This document shows, one piece after another, positions 18,690 through 27,883 of a stretch of 32,890 nt of DNA. A program made the position numbers and the translations under genes. This DNA comes from Campylobacterales bacterium (GTDB lineage: Bacteria; Campylobacterota; Campylobacteria; Campylobacterales; QNZT01). Within the stretch, counting starts at the first letter, position 1. Each line of letters opens with the position of its first letter. Under the pieces are notes generated by a model, which saw nothing but the letters and a program-made list of their open reading frames with translations, had not been told where the DNA came from and searched no databases. The stretch lies in assembly GCA_027056215.1 (NCBI GenBank), contig JALULO010000143.1:1-32890 (forward strand). Reading direction: 5' to 3'.

Positions 18690-19472
18690 TTACACATCCT
18701 CTGTCATAGGTTCTTTTAATGCAATCTTCTCAGATTGGTATTGCATCTTTTTTGTTAAATCTTTGACTATGCTCTCTTTATTGTCATTAACATATTCAAA
18801 ACGATACTGGCGAGTACTCTCATAAAAAGAAAATAATGTTTCAGAGAAAATAGCTTCTGTTTTTCTAAATCGTATGGCTGGAAATCTATGCATAAAATAT
18901 TGTACTACATTAGGTTGTGTTTCGATCATCTCCTCTGATGCAAAAACAATTGTATAAAACCCCGCATCATAAGCAGCATCAAAAAACTCTTTCATTCTTT
19001 TTGTCAAAGAGCTATCTTCCGGAAAATGATCCAGATGTATAAGCAGTAAATCGTATGGCTCTTTTTGCTCTGTATTTTGATTGTATTGACTGAGGGTTTT
19101 TTGATCCGAAGATAAAAGATCATGATAACGATGTAAAAGTGTTTTTTCAAGCTTGTTAAAATCCAAAATCGCATCTTCTAACGTCAAAGAGATATGATAC
19201 ACATCGTGCTCTTTAAATTCTGAAAGATAGGCAAAACGTTTTTTATAACTAAAATCAAATACATGCATATTTAATCCTGTATCAGAGGTGACTTCGCATA
19301 ATTTCAAAGCAACATTTTCTATAAAATTATTTGCATCAGACTCACTTTGTTCATCAAAGATTACACTAAATCCGCCTTTATTTGCCGATAATAGTAATGG
19401 TAATGCTATATGATCATCTAATAAATCACCAATATAAATACCCCATGGGAATGCATACTTCTTTTCTGCCAT
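18690..19472 (-). CDS. Uncharacterised protein, possible degenerate FtsK/SpoIIIE-type P-loop fold, partner of the LRR protein
   Basis: Stop codon abuts the LRR ATG. Start reassigned from TTG 19481 to ATG 19472: AAGGAG is about 11 nt before the ATG but only about 2 nt before the TTG. Sequence resembles the FtsK family layout but lacks GxxxxGK[ST]. Confidence 0.8.
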   Translation of the reverse strand: MAEKKYAFPWGIYIGDLLDDHIALPLLLSANKGGFSVIFDEQSESDANNFIENVALKLCEVTSDTGLNMHVFDFSYKKRFAYLSEFKEHDVYHISLTLEDAILDFNKLEKTLLHRYHDLLSSDQKTLSQYNQNTEQKEPYDLLLIHLDHFPEDSSLTKRMKEFFDAAYDAGFYTIVFASEEMIETQPNVVQYFMHRFPAIRFRKTEAIFSETLFSFYESTRQYRFEYVNDNKESIVKDLTKKMQYQSEKIALKEPMTEDV

Positions 19473-19554
19473 CTTAACCAATTCTCCTTGCCTATAAAAA
19501 TAGAATAGTACGTTTAAATCGGCATTTCAGAAAAATTTTAAATAGCTAAAATAT

Positions 19555-20442
19555 CTAATGGGTTAAAAGATCTTTAAGACTTTGTTGTACATCTTTTCCT
19601 TCTAAGATAAGATAAATTTCTTGTGCGATTGGTGTATATATCTTCTCTTTTTGGACAATATTGTAAACAGCTTTAGTGGTATACACACCCTCTGCTACTT
19701 CACCAAGCTCTTCTAAGATTGTATCGAGATCTTTATGCGCCGCCAAACCAAGTCCAACTCTGTAGTTTCTTGACAGTACACTTGTTGCTGTCAAAAAAAG
19801 ATCACCTGCACCACTTAAACCCAAAAAAGTATCTTTTTTTGCACCAAAATGTGCACCAAAACGTGTCATCTCAACCAAGCCTCTGGCAATAAGCGAAGCT
19901 CTGGCATTGTTTCCAAGTTGCAAGCCATCACAAATACCACTGGCTATGGCTATAATATTTTTGTAGGCACCACTGATCTCCGCACCTACGGTATCAGAAG
20001 AAACGTAACTTTTTATAAAAGAGGGAAAAAAAGTTGCATATTGGTCTGCAAGTGTCTTATTTCCAGAACTAACCACTATAGCTGTTGGCAAAGATTGTAT
20101 CACCTCGGCAGCAAAAGAAGGGCCTGAAACAAACGCAAGATTTTCACGGGGGATAAACTCTTCAAAAACTTCATTTAAAAATTTTCCTGTAGCAATCTCT
20201 ATACCTTTTGATGCGATCAAAAACTTTTGCCCTGTAAATTGCAGTTGCTGTTCCAACCAAACTCTGGCATTTTGTGCTGATATCGCAAATACCAGATACT
20301 CAAGCTTTTGAATCTCCTCCATAGAAATAAAATTTGGCAATGCTTTTGTATGTCGTGAACTATAATAAACTTCATGATTTTGGCTAAATGCAAAGCCCAA
20401 AGCTTGCCCCCATTTTCCTGCACCGATTATACCTATCTTCAT
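19555..20442 (-). CDS. gpsA: NAD(P)H-dependent glycerol-3-phosphate dehydrogenase
   Basis: MKIGIIGAGKWGQALGFAFS; SGPSFAAEV; GAEISGAYKNIIAIASGICDGLQLGNNARASLIARGL; GLSGAGDLFLTATSVLSRNYRVG. Confidence 0.97.
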   Translation of the reverse strand: MKIGIIGAGKWGQALGFAFSQNHEVYYSSRHTKALPNFISMEEIQKLEYLVFAISAQNARVWLEQQLQFTGQKFLIASKGIEIATGKFLNEVFEEFIPRENLAFVSGPSFAAEVIQSLPTAIVVSSGNKTLADQYATFFPSFIKSYVSSDTVGAEISGAYKNIIAIASGICDGLQLGNNARASLIARGLVEMTRFGAHFGAKKDTFLGLSGAGDLFLTATSVLSRNYRVGLGLAAHKDLDTILEELGEVAEGVYTTKAVYNIVQKEKIYTPIAQEIYLILEGKDVQQSLKDLLTH

Positions 20443-21131
20443 GTGTATAGATCCTTTTTAAATTTTTCTATATTTTTTTCTTCTCCAATGATAACTAAAA
20501 TATCTCCTGCCTGAATTTTTCGACGTATCTTATAAGTATGAAATCTAAAACGAGATGTTCTTTTAGCACCTTGGATTCCCAATACCATCAAATCATAATT
20601 GGCTTCGATATGCGCATTAAACAGTGGAACGTTGATTAAAGAAGAGTTTTCAGGAATACTGAGTTCCACAATCTTAATCTGATTTTTTTGAAAAAGCATT
20701 TCATCTAAAATCCTATACACAACAGGCTTTTTTATCAATCTATATATTCGGTTTGCCCCTACGGTATAAGGATTGATATTTTTATTTGCTCCTGCAAGTA
20801 ACATCTTCTGCTCTTCTGCTTCATCAGCTGCTAAAGAGAGGATAAAGAGGGAAGCATCAAGTGCTCTTGCACTCAATGTTACAAAAAGATTTCTATTAGC
20901 ATCCTCGCTCACACAAAATAGTGCTTTTGTTCCTTTTGTGATACCATACTTGATCAACTCATCATCATTGTTATAATTGATATAATAGGCATCATATCCA
21001 TCTGCAATAGCGACATCTGTCATCTCTTGTTTTGTTGTTAATATGACAAATGGTTTATCATTTTTCTGTAACAAACAAGCAATCTCTTTTGCACTTTTAG
21101 AGTATCCAAATAGTATTATTTCATGCATCAT
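20439..21131 (-). CDS. Soluble TrkA-N/TrkA-C (RCK) domain protein
   Basis: Rossmann-like N-terminus IILFGYSKSAKEIACLL and TrkA-C-like C-terminal domain; sits directly after the RCK K+ channel gene. Confidence 0.8.
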   Translation of the reverse strand: MMHEIILFGYSKSAKEIACLLQKNDKPFVILTTKQEMTDVAIADGYDAYYINYNNDDELIKYGITKGTKALFCVSEDANRNLFVTLSARALDASLFILSLAADEAEEQKMLLAGANKNINPYTVGANRIYRLIKKPVVYRILDEMLFQKNQIKIVELSIPENSSLINVPLFNAHIEANYDLMVLGIQGAKRTSRFRFHTYKIRRKIQAGDILVIIGEEKNIEKFKKDLYT

Positions 21132-22681
21132 TAGCCTTCATGCAGATGTAATTTAAATGCTGAGATATCCTCAATAGCACCAATCAGTAATAATATATCT
21201 TCACTCATGATAGTAAAATTATCTTTTCGAGGATGGAAATAAAACTTATTTTTCTCACTCTGACGTACAACACCCAGTAACTTAAGTCGATATTTTTTGA
21301 TACCAATACGTTTTAATGTTGCTCCATCAATATCCATCTCTCTGGTGATCTCAACTTCTTCGATAAGAGGTTCTATATATTCATGGAGTATTTCATCTAT
21401 CGCACTAAACGCAACAGGCTGACCTAGATGTTCATATGCAGCGATAGCTGCTGATTCATAAGGGAAGACAACATCTTTTGCACCTGCAATATGTAATTTT
21501 TCTCTAGCATTAATCTCAACAGCTCGTGAAAAAATCGTAATTTCAGGATATGTAGTTTTAACAGATAAGATGATCGAAAGATTGGTAGCATCATTATTAG
21601 TTAAAGCAACGATATAGTTAACCCTGTTTTCCATACGAAGCGACTTTAACAATCCTAAATCACTAGCATCGGCATGTAAAGCTAAAAAACCTTTTTGCTG
21701 TGCCTCAAAACATTCATCTTTATTTTGATCAATCAGTACAACATTTTCACCACTAAGTTGCAATTCAGCACTTAATACTTTCCCCATCTTTCCATATCCA
21801 CAAACCACGATAAATGATTTAAGTTTACCGATTTCATTAAATATCTGATTTGTTTTAATAATCTCCATTTTTTCAGTCATCGAGGTAGTAATAATAGAAG
21901 TCATAAAAGAGATAGAAGTAATACCTCCTATAATCAAAAAAATCGTTACAAAACGACCCTCAACAGTAACCGGAGATATATCACCAAAGCCAACTGTAGT
22001 GATTGTCACAACAGCCCAGTAAATAGCATCATAAAAACTATTAATATTGGGATTTGCCCCTGTTCCTTCAAAGATATAAATAACAGTAGAAGCAAAAAAT
22101 ACCATAAATGCAAAAAGGATGATCAAGCTAAAAAACTCAAAACGTTTTTCAACAAAAACTCTCAGCAGATCATTGATATTTTCAGTATAGCGAAATACTT
22201 TAAAAAGCCTGAACAATAATAAAAATCGTAAAAAACGTAAAAATCTAAAAGATGGTAAAATTGCCAGTAAATCGATAATAGACATAGGAGAAATAATAAA
22301 TTTAAACTTATGTAAGAATGCAGATTTACATAATTGCCATACATTTAAATTTATCTTTTTATATTCAGCATTTTCTTGTGTCTGAATGATATCTAAATGT
22401 GCATCACTAACCACCCATAAACGTGCCAACCACTCCAATGCAAATACTAAAACAGCAAATGCTTCATAAATATAGACCCATAAAGGTAATGTGTTTTTAA
22501 TCTCTAAAATCAAGATCATAATACTGCTCAAAACCAAAAAAATCATTGTATAATCAAAGTATTTTTTTTCTATGGCACTGCTGTCATTTAAAACTGTATT
22601 AACTCTTTTTTTCAGATATTTATACTTTTTTGAGGCTGCCAACTTATAAGCATATGCCAGTAGCCTCTCTTTTAGTATCAT
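21131..22681 (-). CDS. Voltage-sensor-type potassium channel with C-terminal TrkA-N/TrkA-C (RCK) domains
   Basis: S4-like SFRFLRFLRFLLLFRLFKVFRY; selectivity filter TITTVGFGD; RCK Rossmann motif VVCGYGKMGKVLSAEL; TrkA-C at the end. Confidence 0.95.
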   Translation of the reverse strand: MILKERLLAYAYKLAASKKYKYLKKRVNTVLNDSSAIEKKYFDYTMIFLVLSSIMILILEIKNTLPLWVYIYEAFAVLVFALEWLARLWVVSDAHLDIIQTQENAEYKKINLNVWQLCKSAFLHKFKFIISPMSIIDLLAILPSFRFLRFLRFLLLFRLFKVFRYTENINDLLRVFVEKRFEFFSLIILFAFMVFFASTVIYIFEGTGANPNINSFYDAIYWAVVTITTVGFGDISPVTVEGRFVTIFLIIGGITSISFMTSIITTSMTEKMEIIKTNQIFNEIGKLKSFIVVCGYGKMGKVLSAELQLSGENVVLIDQNKDECFEAQQKGFLALHADASDLGLLKSLRMENRVNYIVALTNNDATNLSIILSVKTTYPEITIFSRAVEINAREKLHIAGAKDVVFPYESAAIAAYEHLGQPVAFSAIDEILHEYIEPLIEEVEITREMDIDGATLKRIGIKKYRLKLLGVVRQSEKNKFYFHPRKDNFTIMSEDILLLIGAIEDISAFKLHLHEG

Positions 22682-22682
22682 G

Positions 22683-24110
22683 TTAGCTAGATAACTTCTC
22701 TTTTATAAGTTTATTGACTAATCCTGGATTTGCAGTTCCTTTACTGGCTTTCATCACTTGTCCAACAAAAAATCCAAATAATTTATCTTTTCCACTTCTG
22801 TATTGCTCTACTTTATCTTCATTGGCATTTAAGATTTCATCAATCATACTCAGTAAAGCACCTTCATCACTAACTTGTTTAAGACCAAGCTCTTCAATCA
22901 CGACATCGACTTCTTTATCGTGTTCCATCAGATAATCTAGCACTTCTTTGGCTGCTTTACCACTAATACTATTATCTTCAATACGTTTTACAACAGTTGC
23001 AAGTTTCACAGCATCAACCGGAGAAGTTGTAATTGTCATACCACCTTTTAAACGTCCTTGTAACTCAACTGTAAGCCATGATACAGCATTTTTAGCACTA
23101 GCTCCCTCACTAATCATCGCTTCAAAATAGTGCGCCATATCAGCAGAAGAAGTAATGACTGCTGCATCATAAGATTTAATCCCATGTTTTTCTATCAATC
23201 TTGCCTTTTTCTCATCAGGTAGTTCAGGAATCTTTTTCCCCTCTTCCATCATTGTATCGGTTAAGATTACAGGAAGCAAATCAGGATCTGGGAAGTAACG
23301 ATACTCTGCACTATCTTCTTTACCACGCATACTTTTGGTTTCACCTGTGAGAGTATTAAAAAGTCTTGTTTCCTGATAAACTTCATCATCATAGATATCA
23401 TCTTCCCAAGCATCACACTGTCTCTCAAATTCATACTCTATCGCCTTTTGGATAAAACGAAATGAGTTCATGTTCTTGATCTCGACTCTGGTATAAAGTT
23501 TCTCATCGCCTTTTGGACGGATAGAAATATTAACATCACATCTAAAAGATCCCTCCTGCATATTGGCATCACTGATATCAAGATAACGTACGATTGCGTG
23601 TAACTTTTTAAGATATAAAATTGCCTCTTGTGCACTACGCATATCAGGTTCACTGACAATCTCAAGTAGTGGTGTTCCTGCACGATTTAAATCAACATGA
23701 CTCACATCTCCATGATGAATACTTTTACCAGCATCCTCTTCAAGATGCGCTCTTGTAATACCTATCTTTTTTGATGAACCATCTTCAAAATCGATATATA
23801 ACTCCCCACCTTCAACGATAGGAATCTCAAATTGACTGATTTGATACCCTTTTGGTAGATCAGGATAAAAATAATTTTTACGATTAAAAATAGACTTTTT
23901 ATGTACCATAGCGTTGACAGAATTACCAAAGAAAATCGCTTTTTTAACAGCTTCCACATTTAAAACAGGAAGTGCTCCGGGAAGCGCTAGGCAAACTGGA
24001 CAAACATTGGTATTGGGTGCTTCGCCAAAAGAGGTTGCACAAGAACAGAAAATTTTTGTTTTTGTATTGAGTTGGATGTGTACTTCTAATCCAATCACCA
24101 TTTCAAACAT
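22683..24110 (-). CDS. gatB: Aspartyl/glutamyl-tRNA amidotransferase subunit B
   Basis: [88 protein letters not shown]. Confidence 0.98.
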   Translation of the reverse strand: MFEMVIGLEVHIQLNTKTKIFCSCATSFGEAPNTNVCPVCLALPGALPVLNVEAVKKAIFFGNSVNAMVHKKSIFNRKNYFYPDLPKGYQISQFEIPIVEGGELYIDFEDGSSKKIGITRAHLEEDAGKSIHHGDVSHVDLNRAGTPLLEIVSEPDMRSAQEAILYLKKLHAIVRYLDISDANMQEGSFRCDVNISIRPKGDEKLYTRVEIKNMNSFRFIQKAIEYEFERQCDAWEDDIYDDEVYQETRLFNTLTGETKSMRGKEDSAEYRYFPDPDLLPVILTDTMMEEGKKIPELPDEKKARLIEKHGIKSYDAAVITSSADMAHYFEAMISEGASAKNAVSWLTVELQGRLKGGMTITTSPVDAVKLATVVKRIEDNSISGKAAKEVLDYLMEHDKEVDVVIEELGLKQVSDEGALLSMIDEILNANEDKVEQYRSGKDKLFGFFVGQVMKASKGTANPGLVNKLIKEKLSS

Positions 24111-24185
24111 AGATAACCTTTTATAGTAAATATAGTTCTATTTTACAATGTATTGGCTTAATGGATTATATTTATCTGAATCAGT

Positions 24186-25451
24186 TTAGCGTACACTCAC
24201 AACACAATTTTTACCACTATCTTTTGCCTCATACAACTTCGTATCAACACTATGCATAAATGTTTCAATGCTCTGATGTTTTTTATACTCAGAAATTCCA
24301 AAGCTACATGTAAATTTTGGTGCTCCACTTATTTCAAGTGCTTCTATTTTAGCACGCAGTTTTTGAGCGATTTTAACACCTGTAACTAGTTTTGTATGTG
24401 GCAATATGACAACAAATTCTTCACCTCCCCAACGTGCAATCGTATCACTCTTACGAATATTATTTTGTACACATGATGCCAACTCTTTCAAAACAAGATC
24501 ACCAACAATATGACCATAAACATCATTGACTTTTTTAAAATTATCTACATCAAACATGATAAGACAAAAGTTATTTTTATAACGATTTGAAAGATCAATC
24601 TGCTTTTCAAGAATCGTTTCAAATTTTAAACGATTGGCAACTTGTGTCAATGGATCTGTTGTTGCTTCACTGACCAGTGTTCTTCGTTCATGTTCCATGT
24701 CGCTAACATCTGAAAAAGTTATAACAACACGATAAATACCATGCAATGTTGTTAGTTTCGCATCAACGATAAAAATATAATCTTCATCATTTTTAGTTAT
24801 TTTAACCTTATGCGTATGTAAAGGATTCCTTTGTACATACGTTACCCAACTAACATTATCTACCATTTGTCCTAAATAATTTTCTTGCTCATCTTGTTCA
24901 AAAAATTCACTGATACACCCATGTTGAACTTTGAAAGCATCTAAAGAATCTACATTAAAAAATTCTAAAAAAGCGCGATTTACTTTTAAAAGTTCATCGT
25001 GAGAACGCGTTATAATCATATTGCTCTGAGCATCGATGATAGTCTGTAACTGTTGTTCATTGAAGATAATTTTCTCTATCAATGGATTAACCAGATTTGC
25101 CAAATTACTAAATTCGTGAAAACGAAATTCTGAGGGATCCATCATCTGACGTTTTTGCAAAGCTTCCATAAAACGAAGATGAAATCTCTTAAAACTACGT
25201 TTTAATTGTACAGAGATAAATTTTGCTAAAACACCAATCATAAAAAAGCCAAAAACAACTAATATAAGCATCTGCGGTGCAGGTAAATATTTTAAATAAT
25301 TATAAAATGATATTTCATGAGATAACCCCAATGATTTATACTCAATAAAATATTGCAATAACCACAAAGTAGTCAGCATAACAGTGAAAAATACAGCTGT
25401 CATTGAAAGTGAAATCATGACAGTACCAAATAACGTTCTTTTTTCTTTCAT
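24186..25451 (-). CDS. Membrane diguanylate cyclase (2 TM, PAS-like, GGDEF)
   Basis: Two N-terminal TM helices; DPLTQVANRLKFE; FDVDNFKKVND; RKSDTIARWGGEEFVVILP with an intact GGEEF and RxxD I-site. Confidence 0.93.
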   Translation of the reverse strand: MKEKRTLFGTVMISLSMTAVFFTVMLTTLWLLQYFIEYKSLGLSHEISFYNYLKYLPAPQMLILVVFGFFMIGVLAKFISVQLKRSFKRFHLRFMEALQKRQMMDPSEFRFHEFSNLANLVNPLIEKIIFNEQQLQTIIDAQSNMIITRSHDELLKVNRAFLEFFNVDSLDAFKVQHGCISEFFEQDEQENYLGQMVDNVSWVTYVQRNPLHTHKVKITKNDEDYIFIVDAKLTTLHGIYRVVITFSDVSDMEHERRTLVSEATTDPLTQVANRLKFETILEKQIDLSNRYKNNFCLIMFDVDNFKKVNDVYGHIVGDLVLKELASCVQNNIRKSDTIARWGGEEFVVILPHTKLVTGVKIAQKLRAKIEALEISGAPKFTCSFGISEYKKHQSIETFMHSVDTKLYEAKDSGKNCVVSVR

Positions 25452-25514
25452 GGGGAAACCTAATTTAATATATTAAATATATTATATCAGAAATTTAATA
25501 TATTTAATTAATAA

Positions 25515-26066
25515 TTAGTAAATAAAATAACGAATAGATGCATAACCGTATACTTCGGTCTCTTTGACGTATTCAATGTGTGCAGTAGATATGATACCGC
25601 CAAGTGCAAAAACTCTTATTGATGTAGATTGTACAACCTCTTTCAAAAAGCCTATACCTTTTGGTTTACCCTTGTTCGGAGAAGCGAAAATGGGACTTAT
25701 GGTAACAGCATCAGCTCCCAATATCTGTGCCTTTGCAACTTCTTCAAGAGTATGTGTGCTTATAATCACAAAAAGATTTTTTCTTTTAGCTTTGCCAATC
25801 AAATCCATTTGATCAGAAGTGAGATGGATTCCATCAAAACCCAAGTTTTGGGCTATAGCTATTTCTTTGTTTATTAAAATACAAGAAATTTTATATCTTT
25901 TTGCATAATCCAAAAAGATTTTGGCATATGAAGCACTATCCATAGAAACTTTATCTCGAAAACATGCGTAATCTATTGTATTTTTCGAAAATACGTTTTG
26001 AAGATAAATTTTAAAGGTTTCTATATCATGATAATAGGAAGGATCAGATATAAAATAAGCCTTCAT
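25515..26066 (-). CDS. Thiamine phosphate synthase-like protein (ThiE/TenI family)
   Basis: TIM-barrel pattern with NLGFDGIHLTSDQ, LGADAVTISPIFASPNKGKPKGIGF, VFALGGI. Confidence 0.8.
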   Translation of the reverse strand: MKAYFISDPSYYHDIETFKIYLQNVFSKNTIDYACFRDKVSMDSASYAKIFLDYAKRYKISCILINKEIAIAQNLGFDGIHLTSDQMDLIGKAKRKNLFVIISTHTLEEVAKAQILGADAVTISPIFASPNKGKPKGIGFLKEVVQSTSIRVFALGGIISTAHIEYVKETEVYGYASIRYFIY

Positions 26067-26083
26067 ACTTAATTCTTTAGATT

Positions 26084-26389
26084 TTAATGTGTTGAAGAAT
26101 GATTATCCCGATCAGATTGATGTTTGTGACTATTTTGTATGGCTGATAGCATTTTTTGTAAAAGAATTGTTTGCTTCTGCTTTTCGCGATAAACTTCCAA
26201 CTTTAAACTAGCCATTTCAAAAAATATAACCATAAACAAGCCAATACTCGCGCCAAAAAAAGCACCAATTAATGCCATAATCAACCCAAAAGGATAAAAA
26301 AGCGTAAAGAAAAGATACGCTCCTATGATAACGGCAGCCCAAGAGGCTCCCTGCATAAAACTAAGTATTTTAACGTAGTTCTTATTCAT
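26084..26389 (-). CDS. Small membrane protein (101 aa) adjacent to atpB
   Basis: Two TM helices, charged His-rich tail (HKHQSDRDNHSSTH), 3 nt from the atpB stop. Confidence 0.75.
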   Translation of the reverse strand: MNKNYVKILSFMQGASWAAVIIGAYLFFTLFYPFGLIMALIGAFFGASIGLFMVIFFEMASLKLEVYREKQKQTILLQKMLSAIQNSHKHQSDRDNHSSTH

Positions 26390-26392
26390 ATA

Positions 26393-27073
26393 TTAAAGTG
26401 TTTCATCACTTAACGTAACTGCACCAGCCAAATATACATACGTTAAAATCATAAAAATAAATGCTTGAAGCAATGCTGAAAATGTAAGTAGTGCAAATGG
26501 CGCTAATGGTGCGATAAAAGGCGCTAACATAAGGATAACAGCTAAAAACAGATCATCACCTTTGATATTTCCAAAAAGTCTGAACGAAAGTGAAATAATT
26601 CTAGATAAATGAGAAACGATTTCAATAGGAAACATTAATGGTGCCAATAGCTTTTCAGGCCCCATAAAATGTGCAAAATAGTGAATAACACCATTTTTTC
26701 TGATTCCCTCAAAGTTATAGTATACAAACACAATCAATGCCAACGCCAATGTAAAGTTGATATTACTTGTTGGAGATTCAAAACCAGGAATAATTCCAAT
26801 CAAGTTAGCAACCAATACAACAAGACCGATTGTTGCTACCAAAGGAAGGTATTTTCTGGCTAAATCTTCGCCAATAACATCTTTTCCCATTGTAATAACA
26901 CCACCAAGATAACTCTCGGCAACATTTTGTGCGCCTTGTGGAACAATTTGCATCGCACTGATAGCAGACTTTGCGAACCAAAGTACTAACGCAGCAACAA
27001 AAAGTGTATGTATCACAATCAAAAAAGTGTGATTTTCCCAAAGTAAACCAAAAAAAGTAAAAACTTCATTCAC
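26393..27073 (-). CDS. atpB: F0F1 ATP synthase subunit a
   Basis: Multi-TM protein with [28 protein letters not shown] and [20 protein letters not shown], including the essential Arg helix. Confidence 0.97.
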   Translation of the reverse strand: MNEVFTFFGLLWENHTFLIVIHTLFVAALVLWFAKSAISAMQIVPQGAQNVAESYLGGVITMGKDVIGEDLARKYLPLVATIGLVVLVANLIGIIPGFESPTSNINFTLALALIVFVYYNFEGIRKNGVIHYFAHFMGPEKLLAPLMFPIEIVSHLSRIISLSFRLFGNIKGDDLFLAVILMLAPFIAPLAPFALLTFSALLQAFIFMILTYVYLAGAVTLSDETL

Positions 27074-27121
27074 GGACAGATCCTTTTAAAGCATATAATT
27101 TGATGGGATTTTACTCAAATT

Positions 27122-27883
27122 TCATTTAAGTGTAGCTAAAATCTTCTCTTGACCAATACGATAAAGTGCAAAATCATACTTAACAGGATCATCAACATCA
27201 AACTGTTTTAACGTTTGTGTAAGTAAAATAACTGCTTTAAGGTCATAACTTTTACGTTTCAATAGACCAAGTTTTTGTGCTACTTTAAACGTATGTGTAT
27301 CTAAAGGGATCAAAAGATCTTTTTTCTCTACACTATGCCAAAGTCCCATATCTAAGCTATCTTTACGAACCATCCAACGTAAAAACATATTCCAACGTTT
27401 GTACGTTGATGTCGTATTGTGTACGGGTGGTCTTCCAATCAAAAAATGATATCCTCTACTTTTATAATCATATAAATTTTCAAGCCATGATATCAGTGCA
27501 TACAAGCCATCCAAAATAGAATTTTCAAGCCTATAACCTTGAGAAAAAATATTTTCTAAACTATCTTCTGATTTTGCTCTTCTTAACATGATAAAAAGTC
27601 CAATAACATCACGAGAATTTTGAAAACGATAATAATGCTTCTGAAATTTTCTTTTAATCTCTTCTTCACTCTTTGTTAACAAAGAAAAGTCTAAACTCTG
27701 CAAAAATTTTACAATCAATCTAGCATTTCCATAAGCAAACAGTGCACAAATCAAAGCAATGTATTCATCTCTATACTCCCGTGCTACCAAGAGTGGATCA
27801 GGTTTAGCTATGCTAAGTTCACTGACAACATCTCGTTTCACTACTTCACACTCAAGAAGTTTAAAAACTTCTGATTCTCTCAA
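27122..27883 (-). CDS. TIGR02757 (DUF2400) family protein
   Basis: PLLVAREYRDEYIALICALFAYGNARLIVKFLQSLD, RWMVRKDSLDMGLW, LLIPLDTHTFKVAQKLGLLKRKSYDLKAVILLTQTLKQFDVDDPVKYDFALYRIG. Confidence 0.85.
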   Translation of the reverse strand: MRESEVFKLLECEVVKRDVVSELSIAKPDPLLVAREYRDEYIALICALFAYGNARLIVKFLQSLDFSLLTKSEEEIKRKFQKHYYRFQNSRDVIGLFIMLRRAKSEDSLENIFSQGYRLENSILDGLYALISWLENLYDYKSRGYHFLIGRPPVHNTTSTYKRWNMFLRWMVRKDSLDMGLWHSVEKKDLLIPLDTHTFKVAQKLGLLKRKSYDLKAVILLTQTLKQFDVDDPVKYDFALYRIGQEKILATLK

